A stretch of DNA of 56,816 nt from Natrialba aegyptia DSM 13077 (GTDB lineage: Archaea > Halobacteriota > Halobacteria > Halobacteriales > Natrialbaceae), in the NCBI RefSeq assembly GCF_000337535.1, contig NZ_AOIP01000065.1, forward strand, positions 28,497 to 85,312, read 5' to 3'. Positions 50,986 through 56,816 of the stretch are shown one piece after another. Position 1 is the first letter of the stretch; every line of letters starts with the position of its first letter. The position numbers were made by a program, and so were the translations under genes. The notes below the pieces were generated by a model, which saw only the letters and a list, made by a program, of their open reading frames with translations, did not search any database and had not been told where the DNA came from.

Positions 50986-51909
50986 TTAGAGAGTCACCGT
51001 GTCGGTCCTGACGAACCGGAGCCCGACGAACGTGAACGCGACGATGAAGACGACGTAGACGAGGCCGATTGCGGCTGCCACGTCGGGTCTGTACGTCCCG
51101 ACGCTGATCTCGCGCTGGATCTGCAGCGTGATGACGTAATGGCTCTGGAGGAGCAACACCGTGCCGAAGATCGCCAGTCCGGAGCGGAACGTCAGGATCG
51201 TTGCGGCGGCGATCCCAGGGCGGATTTCGGGCAGCGTCACGCGGTAGAACGTCTCCCAACGGCTCGCGCCGAGCGATCGAGCGGCTTCCTCGGCTTGCGT
51301 GTTGACCTCGGCATAGGTCCCCCGCAACACCATCGTTGCTCGCGGCACGAGCGAGTAGACGTAGCCGAGGAACAGCCCCGTAATGGCCGTTGCACTCGCG
51401 AGGTCGATTGCGCTCGTTCCGGTGACGGCCGCAATCGCGTTCGTTACCAGTCCCTGTCGGCCGAGCATCGCGATGACCAAGATCGCGACGATAATCCCGG
51501 GCAGTGCGATCGGAAACGACACCGCTGCGACGACTACACGCTCGAACGGGAGATCGTATTTCTCGAGGACGTGTGCGACCGCGACGCCGAGGACGACGCT
51601 GACGACCGTTGCCAGTCCGACGAACCAGACCGTGTTCCACGCAACCCGCCGATACGTCGGCTCCGTCAGCAGCGTCCGCCACGCGTCGAGCGACCAACCC
51701 TCGATCCAGATCACGTCCGCCGCGACGCTCATTCGAACGAGCATCGCCAGCGGAACGAACCCCGCGACGGTCGCGAGCGCGAAGAACGGCAGGCACATGA
51801 TCGCGATTCGCCGCCGCTCTCGCTCGCGCTCCGTGGTCGGTCTGGCGGTCGTCGCCGCGAAAACTGCGACTCGACGCACCGACGCCGCCGTCGATTCGCG
51901 GACGGACAT
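50986..51909 (-). CDS. ABC permease (PotB/FbpB class)
   Basis: A 307-residue permease with about six helices. The coupling loop is TQAEEAARSLGASRWETFYRVTLPEIRP. An N-terminus of about 35 residues rich in Arg precedes the first helix (IAIMCLPFFALATVAGFVPL). It is 9 bases downstream of the binding-protein gene. Confidence 0.88.
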   Translation of the reverse strand: MSVRESTAASVRRVAVFAATTARPTTERERERRRIAIMCLPFFALATVAGFVPLAMLVRMSVAADVIWIEGWSLDAWRTLLTEPTYRRVAWNTVWFVGLATVVSVVLGVAVAHVLEKYDLPFERVVVAAVSFPIALPGIIVAILVIAMLGRQGLVTNAIAAVTGTSAIDLASATAITGLFLGYVYSLVPRATMVLRGTYAEVNTQAEEAARSLGASRWETFYRVTLPEIRPGIAAATILTFRSGLAIFGTVLLLQSHYVITLQIQREISVGTYRPDVAAAIGLVYVVFIVAFTFVGLRFVRTDTVTL

Positions 51910-51918
51910 ACTGCGATC

Positions 51919-53061
51919 TCACTGGGCCCCCTGCAGCGGCGTTCGATCGACCAGTTCCGCCTGGATATCGTCCTGCTTCGAGACGAGTTCTTCCTGATCG
52001 ACCGTAAACTGCGCCGCCTCGTAGGCCGACTGCGGAGGGAACTCGTCGGGCTGGTCGAGTTCGGCCGCTCGAATCGGCCGAACGTAGGCGTCGAAGAACA
52101 GTTCCTGGCAGTCGAGCGTCAACACGTAGTCCATGAACAGCTTCGCCGCCTCGGGGTTGGGGGCGTTGCGAAGCAGCGCGTACCCGTACGGAACGTTCAT
52201 CGCGCCCGGCTCGCCGTCCGGTCCCGTGAGGATCGCGACGTCGAGTTGGTCCTCGTTGAACTCGACGTTGTTGTACTTCAGGTTCAGGCCGGTATAGTCG
52301 TACTCGACGACCGTCGAGATTTCGCCGCTGGTCACCGGCCCTTCGACGTTTCGGCGGAAATCGGCCCCGTGGTCGGCGATCGCCTCGTGGTACTCGATCA
52401 CTGGGTCAAGATCGTCCAGGTCGCCGCCGTACGCGCTGTTGACCGACAGCGCCGACGCCTGCCCGTTCGCCGTGTGTGGCGGCGTGAACGCGAGGTCCTG
52501 GGCGATATCGGGGTGCTTGAGATCCTCCCACGTCTCCGGCGGTTCCAGCCCCCGCTCCTCGTACACGTCGGTCCGGTAGGTTACCGCGGTCGTCATCTGT
52601 CGCGTCGCGGTCACGTGACCGTTGTCGGTCTTGAGATCGTCGGGAACCAAGTCCCAGTTCTCCGGTTTGTAATCCGTCGTCAAGTCGTCGTTCATGGCTT
52701 CGAGACCGAACGAATACCCGCCGTTGTACGCCGAGTGGGTCGGGTTCTGGGCGTTCGCTCGCATATCGTCGAGCGCTTCGCCGGACGATCCCTGCGCGTC
52801 GTAGAGGGAAACGCCGTATTCGTCCTCGAAAGCCTCCATGACGGAATCCCAGTTCGACCACCCGGTTTGGACGCAGTACAGTTGGAGTTCACCGGGAAAC
52901 GCGGCCGAATCGACGGTCGTCTCGTACTCGCCGTAGCCGACCGTATATTGCTCCCCGCCGGTATTGCCGAGGCTGCTCAGACACCCCGCCATCGCGAGCG
53001 AACTCATCGCGACTCCGGTCTGGAGGATCGATCGCCGTGCCGGTCCGTTTGCGTCGGACAT
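51919..53061 (-). CDS. Substrate-binding lipoprotein (iron/polyamine/phosphonate class)
   Basis: A 380-residue solute-binding protein. The signal has a Tat-like ARRSILQTG and lipobox MAGC with Cys 27. The mature protein starts with a strand LQLYCVQTGWSNWDSVMEAF and contains repeated DDLKTDNGHV- and YEYDYTG-like lobes typical of SBP_bac_6/8 proteins. Start ATG 53061 is set by the lipobox; the long upstream frame to 53379 is antisense to the glutaredoxin gene. Substrate is not decided; iron(III), a polyamine or an organophosphonate are the family options. Confidence 0.87.
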   Translation of the reverse strand: MSDANGPARRSILQTGVAMSSLAMAGCLSSLGNTGGEQYTVGYGEYETTVDSAAFPGELQLYCVQTGWSNWDSVMEAFEDEYGVSLYDAQGSSGEALDDMRANAQNPTHSAYNGGYSFGLEAMNDDLTTDYKPENWDLVPDDLKTDNGHVTATRQMTTAVTYRTDVYEERGLEPPETWEDLKHPDIAQDLAFTPPHTANGQASALSVNSAYGGDLDDLDPVIEYHEAIADHGADFRRNVEGPVTSGEISTVVEYDYTGLNLKYNNVEFNEDQLDVAILTGPDGEPGAMNVPYGYALLRNAPNPEAAKLFMDYVLTLDCQELFFDAYVRPIRAAELDQPDEFPPQSAYEAAQFTVDQEELVSKQDDIQAELVDRTPLQGAQ

Positions 53062-53194
53062 TATCTGGTCACTCGCGAGAAAATAGTAACAATTTGCTAT
53101 GTTCAGAACGGTGACCACAATAGCACGATATATTGATACCGAACGGATAGTATGGATATTGAGTTCGGCGGGAGATGCGCCCGTGTTCGGCTCG

Positions 53195-53449
53195 CTAGTC
53201 GTAGTGTTCGTCGAGGTATTCGATAATATCGTCGCTCTCGTATATTTCGATACCCCGCCGATGATCGACCAGAAACGGGATTTGGTCCTCTCCGCCGATG
53301 TTCTCCATCTCGTCCAGCGTCTGTTGATTGCGAAGTTCCCCACCCGACGTACGCGGGTTGTGAGTAACGTACGAAACACCGAGTTCCATCAGTTTCTCGC
53401 GCACGTTCCCGCTATACGGACAGTCCTCGGCTTGGTAGAGTTCGAGCAT
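53195..53449 (-). CDS. Mini-glutaredoxin / GST N-domain protein
   Basis: An 84-residue thioredoxin-fold protein from ATG 53449. It has the redox motif CPYS at residues 10-13 (AEDCPYSGNVREKL), cis-Pro in DQIPFLVD and ESDDIIEYLDEHY at the end. The length is that of a glutaredoxin or the isolated N-domain of a glutathione S-transferase. Haloarchaea use gamma-glutamylcysteine rather than glutathione, so the partner thiol is probably that. The longer frame to 53593 has no extra domain. Confidence 0.87.
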   Translation of the reverse strand: MLELYQAEDCPYSGNVREKLMELGVSYVTHNPRTSGGELRNQQTLDEMENIGGEDQIPFLVDHRRGIEIYESDDIIEYLDEHYD

Positions 53450-53748
53450 CGCACGTAGTGAGTCACTCGAACCGGTGAAAAAGATACGCCGGGAAGAATC
53501 AGGTGGGCCGGTAGAAGTGACGCTATCGCGGGCTTCGCGGCCGCGGCTGAACGCGGTCGACGCCGGGTTCGACGGCATGGAAATCCACTGCATTTCGTAT
53601 CGATCGGGACGAGCGGCCGGACAACGATCTCGAGAGCAAGATCGGAACGACGATCACGATCACGGAACGGGGCTGAAACGCTTACGGCTGTTCTCATACG
53701 TCCTGCAACACGACAACGCATATCAATATCACGTTCTTTTAAACAACC

Positions 53749-53994
53749 ATGGCTACCAACCAGCCGGACGTGCAATCTCACACGGAGGAAAAGCGGCCGG
53801 AGATTCCCTTCGCAGCCCTCATCATCCAAGTGACTCTTGCCGCAATGACCGTTTTCATGCTGCTCGGGTGGAGTCACTTCACTCTTAACGCGATACTCGA
53901 TTCGAACCAGACGGTTACAGCGTACGTCTCGTGGCTCCCTATCGTGATTGCAACGGGCGCAACCGCCTACCTGCTCGGCAATCTCTACGAATAG
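53749..53994 (+). CDS. Small two-helix membrane protein
   Basis: An 81-residue protein with a polar N-terminus (residues 1-20), helix 1 (FAALIIQVTLAAMTVFMLLG) and helix 2 (VSWLPIVIATGATAYLLGNL). I do not recognise the family. It is divergent from the mini-glutaredoxin gene. AT-rich ATATCAATATCACG lies upstream as a possible promoter. Confidence 0.7.
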   Translation: MATNQPDVQSHTEEKRPEIPFAALIIQVTLAAMTVFMLLGWSHFTLNAILDSNQTVTAYVSWLPIVIATGATAYLLGNLYE

Positions 53995-54271
53995 GAACTC
54001 CCACTTTCTCGCTAAAAACAGGACGCGGGTCTCGGCCGCCCACTGACGCTTCTAGAGCGATAGCACCGACAACTCTGCCCGTCAATTTCCGGCTCGAACG
54101 CCCTTTTCCCGCGAGTTCTGTCGTCGCAAGGTGAACTCGAGTTCATCACTCGAAACGAGGTTTCGAACGCGGGCGACACTGCACCGGGCGGAGCCTCAGG
54201 GACGCTATCCGGCGTGCGGTCTGGAACCGGGTACATCGGCTGGCTGATAACGGACGCGATCCGCCAGCGTT

Positions 54272-54292
54272 CACGAGAGCAGACCTCTCGTG
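54272..54292. repeat. Perfect 8-base inverted repeat
   Basis: CACGAGAG and CTCTCGTG with the spacer CAGAC form a strong hairpin in noncoding DNA. It is not next to a gene end and may be part of a decayed mobile element. Confidence 0.6.
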
Positions 54293-54700
54293 CAACCTCT
54301 TGGAGAACGGAGTTCACCAGTGGTCGATGAATCGGCGATTCGTCTCGATAGCAGAACGCGTTACATCTTGGACGGCATCACCGTCGCGGGTCGCAGGTGA
54401 CGAGACTGCTGTCACGGTCAACGGCAAGTATTATTGTTTGTATTCTGCAATATACATCGAGCCAAAGTTGATCCACGTGATGTCATATTGTTCCCATATA
54501 TAACAGTAGTATATCAATTTCGTTCCCGTATTGACTCCACGAGAACTACGATCTTTGGGATTTTGAGTCTCTCGTCGATCAATTCGGCTATTGGACTGTC
54601 CTTTCTCGGTCGGCCGAAGCGATCAGATCGACGACACTGACCGAAACCGCACCAAAATCGGTTTCACACCCCCAAACTGCGACTCGGCCGCTTCCAGAAC

Positions 54701-54823
54701 TCGTGTGTGGACAGTCGGACGATCGCTCGCAAGGGTCTTGAAAACATTATGCACTACTACAACCATCACAGACCGCATCAAGCGCCCGACGGAAAAACGC
54801 CGACCGAGGGGAGCCAGAACTAG
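54701..54823 (+). pseudogene. Transposase C-terminal fragment
   Basis: The frame ends with GLENIMHYYNHHRPHQAPDG, then KTPTEG and a stop at 54821-54823. YYNHHRPHQ followed by GKTP is the usual end of DDE integrase-core transposases (IS3/IS481/IS630-like). No upstream catalytic part is in frame, so only the last 30 or so codons survive. Confidence 0.6.
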
Positions 54824-54919
54824 ACAGTTCCGGACGCGGATAGTACTGATATTTCCTCTATACGATATCGAAAATGCATACCGGAGTCGTCTACTTCGCT
54901 TTGTAAGCCAAAGCGGAGA

Positions 54920-56524
54920 TCAGCCGCTCAAATCCGAACGAGAGACATCCAAGCGTAACTCGATCAGCGTCAACTCGTCCGACGGAACCGCGTCGGCGAA
55001 CGCGCGCTCGACCTCGTCCCACGTCTCGGGACGACGCGCTTCGATGCCGAAGCTCTCGGCAAACGCCACGAAATCGGGGTTTGTGAGCGACGTTCCCGTG
55101 TACTCGCCGCGGTGATCGACCTGCTGGGCGGAGATGAGCCCGTAGTCGTCGTCGGTGAAGACGACGATCGTGAACTCGCAGCCGAGTCGGGTTGCGGTCT
55201 CGATCTCCGCGGCGTTCATCAGGAAGCCGCCGTCGCCGGTCCCCGCGACCACGTTCGTATCGACGGCGAGGTCGGCGGCGAGCGCCCCGGGAACGGCAAT
55301 ACCCATGCTGGCCAATCCGTTCGAGATCACGCACGTATTGGGTTCGTAGGTCGGGTAGTTCCGTGCGATCGCGAGTTTGTGGTGGCCCACGTCGGAGACG
55401 AGCACGTCCTCGTCGGCCAGCGCCTCGCGGAGCAGTGGAAGCGCGTTCGTGACGGTAACGGGATCGGTCGAGTCGGGGGGAGCGGTAACGTCCTCGAAGA
55501 TTCGGTCGTGGCGATCCGCACACCACAGCGAACAGGCCTCCGCCGAGAGCTGTTCGCCGATCGCTTCGAGCGATGCGCCGACGTCCGCGACGATTTCCAC
55601 GGCGGGATTATAGTGGCGGTACACCTCGGCGGGTTCGTGGTCGACGTGGACGATCGCTGTCTCGAGATCGGGGTTCCACGCCGCCGGATCGTGTTCGGCG
55701 ATATCGTAGCCCACGGTGACGACGCAGTCGGCCACCTCGATCGCGCTCGCTGCTTCGTCGTCCGGCCCGGAATCGAGGGTCATCAGCGAGGCGGACTCGC
55801 GGTCGGAGATCGCCCCCTTTCCCATGTACGTGGCGACGACAGGGATATTCAGGCGGTCGACGAACGCGCGCAGCCGATCCGACGCGCGAGTTCGTACCGC
55901 GCCGTTGCCCGCGAGGAGGATCGGGCGCTCGGCGTCTTCGATCACGTTCGCCGCTCGGACCGCCGATTCGGTATCCGGGTCCGGGCGGCGCACCTGTTGA
56001 CGTGCGGGGATCGGACTCGCGTCGATCGGCTCGGCGGCGACGTCCTCGGGGAACTCGAGGTGGGTTGCCCCCGGCTTCTCGTACTCGGCGAGTTTGAACG
56101 CCTTGCGGATCGACTCGGGGACGACCTCGGGCGCGGCGATCTGGGCGTTCCACTCGACGATCGGTTCGAAGATGTCGACCACGTCGAGCGCCTGGTGACT
56201 CTCCTTGTGGAGGCGCTCGCGGCCGCCCTGACCGGAGATCGCGACGACCGGGCTCTTGTCGAGTTGGGCGTCAGCGACGCCGGTAACGAGGTTCGTCGCA
56301 CCGGGTCCGAGCGTCGAGAGACAGACGCCCGCCTCGCCAGTTAGCCGCCCGTGTACATCCGCCATGAACGCCGCTCCCTGTTCGTGACGGGTCGGCACGA
56401 ACGTGATGGAGGATTCCCGCAACGAAAACAGCAACTCCTCGATTTCCTCGCCCGGCAGCCCGTAAACGTACTCGACGCCCTCCGCTTCGAGGCACGCGAC
56501 GAGGAGATCAGCTGCGGTCGGCAC
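54920..56524 (-). CDS. TPP-dependent enzyme, acetolactate-synthase-like
   Basis: A 534-residue ThDP enzyme with three domains. The cofactor-activating Glu is E48 in RHEQGAAFMADVHGRLTGEAG, the central domain has GNGAVRTRASD, and the C-terminal ThDP/Mg motif starts GDGGF (430-434) and ends VFTDDDYGLI (455-464). The second metal-ligand position, usually Asn or Asp, is T457 followed by D458. It resembles catabolic acetolactate synthases, which condense two pyruvates, more than biosynthetic IlvB, and there is no regulatory subunit gene nearby. Related haloarchaeal proteins could act on other 2-oxo acids. ATG 56524 fits the family start. Confidence 0.85.
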   Translation of the reverse strand: MPTAADLLVACLEAEGVEYVYGLPGEEIEELLFSLRESSITFVPTRHEQGAAFMADVHGRLTGEAGVCLSTLGPGATNLVTGVADAQLDKSPVVAISGQGGRERLHKESHQALDVVDIFEPIVEWNAQIAAPEVVPESIRKAFKLAEYEKPGATHLEFPEDVAAEPIDASPIPARQQVRRPDPDTESAVRAANVIEDAERPILLAGNGAVRTRASDRLRAFVDRLNIPVVATYMGKGAISDRESASLMTLDSGPDDEAASAIEVADCVVTVGYDIAEHDPAAWNPDLETAIVHVDHEPAEVYRHYNPAVEIVADVGASLEAIGEQLSAEACSLWCADRHDRIFEDVTAPPDSTDPVTVTNALPLLREALADEDVLVSDVGHHKLAIARNYPTYEPNTCVISNGLASMGIAVPGALAADLAVDTNVVAGTGDGGFLMNAAEIETATRLGCEFTIVVFTDDDYGLISAQQVDHRGEYTGTSLTNPDFVAFAESFGIEARRPETWDEVERAFADAVPSDELTLIELRLDVSRSDLSG

Positions 56525-56816
56525 GATCGCTCACTCCGACGGGGGACTGATGTCCCTGGTGTGCTTGTCGTCTCTCGTTCCCATCTTGGTTGCCTCAATG
56601 GTGCCTTCGTCGGTTCTCAACGTGCGAGTCGTCATTGCCATACCGTCTATTCCGAGTGCCAAAGAGCCACACCCGGCGAATGAACCGTCACAGCCGTCTC
56701 GATGAGCAGCGCACCCGATACTGCCCCGATAGGTGTACAATACGGCACGCCTTGCGTCTCAGAACGCTATAATAGCTCGAGCAAGCACCACGATACCAGG
56801 TGGAACTGATATGATC
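56525..56816. other. Right-hand end of window
   Basis: This 292-base stretch holds the promoter of the TPP-enzyme gene and no supported gene. The final bases do not include an adapter sequence. Confidence 0.5.

Larger units (their letters stand above)
53995..54919. other. 925-base noncoding region with hairpins and a transposase scrap
   Basis: No intact gene is seen. Inverted repeats: TCGAAAC-GAG-GTTTCGA (54150-54166) and CACGAGAG-CAGAC-CTCTCGTG (54272-54292). The part from about 54425 to 54560 is AT-rich. A frame from 54535 reads LHENYDLWDFESLVDQFGYW, which looks protein-like but has a stop directly before it and no family I can name. A transposase fragment lies at 54701-54823. Confidence 0.65.

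Noticed and set aside
50818..53136. 772-residue open frame on the plus strand opposite an ABC operon
   Set aside because: It covers parts of two permease genes and the binding-protein gene in antisense, is extremely rich in Arg, Asp and Val, and shows no family motif.
54535..54738. Plus-strand frame starting LHENYDLWDFESLVDQFG
   Set aside because: It looks protein-like at its start, but a stop lies directly before it, the later part loses sense, and I recognise no family; too weak to call a gene.
1..56816. tRNA, rRNA or riboswitch genes
   Set aside because: I looked for cloverleaf-like and conserved rRNA segments in the gaps and saw none that I could support.

Overview
The window looks like one haloarchaeal (class Halobacteria) contig. 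Coding DNA is GC-rich with acidic proteins, many genes sit 25-35 bases downstream of archaeal TATA boxes with little or no leader, secreted proteins carry twin-arginine (Tat) signals or Tat lipoboxes, and several gene sets match haloarchaeal pathways known from Haloferax. The genus cannot be fixed from sequence alone. The first 19 bases are the Nextera/Tn5 mosaic end, so the left edge is a library artefact at a contig end.

Layout. 127-1149 is an asparaginase. 1427-9504 is a fructose module: class I FBP aldolase, a GlpR-type repressor, 1-phosphofructokinase, a complete bacterial-type fructose PTS (EIIC, EIIA, HPr, EI, EIIB) and a fructose-1,6-bisphosphatase. 9640-11335 is an AT-richer patch with a MaoC hydratase and an alpha/beta hydrolase. 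11337-18007 starts the pentose region: pentonolactonase, SDR dehydrogenase, IclR regulator (XacR-like), Gfo/Idh xylose dehydrogenase, a universal stress protein and a GntP permease. 18376-30419 is an oligosaccharide block: an Opp/Dpp-type ABC importer with two ATPases fused in one chain, a divergent GH67 alpha-glucuronidase, two small or unplaced genes and a GH3 glycosidase. 30536-41831 holds the rest of oxidative pentose catabolism (aldehyde dehydrogenase, 2-keto-3-deoxypentonate dehydratase, the XacGHIJK-type ABC importer, pentonate dehydratase, Zn alcohol dehydrogenase). 42511-45690 has two tandem Tat-secreted GH43 + ricin-type lectin enzymes. 45691-56816 is mixed: IS remnants, UppP, a stress protein, an HD-domain protein, a second Fe/polyamine-class ABC importer, a mini-glutaredoxin, a small membrane protein and a TPP-dependent acetolactate-synthase-like enzyme.

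How it works together (inference). The secreted GH43 enzymes would trim arabinan or arabinoxylan outside the cell. The XacGHIJK-type importer would take up arabinose and xylose, and the Opp-type importer would take up glucuronic-acid-decorated xylo-oligosaccharides. These would be cut inside by GH67 and GH3, which lack signal peptides. Xylose would then be oxidised by the Gfo/Idh dehydrogenase, lactonase, XacD, XacE and XacF to 2-oxoglutarate, under the IclR regulator. The window thus reads as an archaeal hemicellulose utilisation locus next to a fructose PTS locus. No endoxylanase and no clear glucuronate pathway are present.

Mobile-element traces are minor: a decayed 3' end of an IS1341-type TnpB gene with its terminal hairpins (46332-46625), a short transposase C-terminal fragment (54701-54823), and a roughly 100-base dispersed repeat present twice (14654 and 45842). 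I saw no rRNA, tRNA or CRISPR array.
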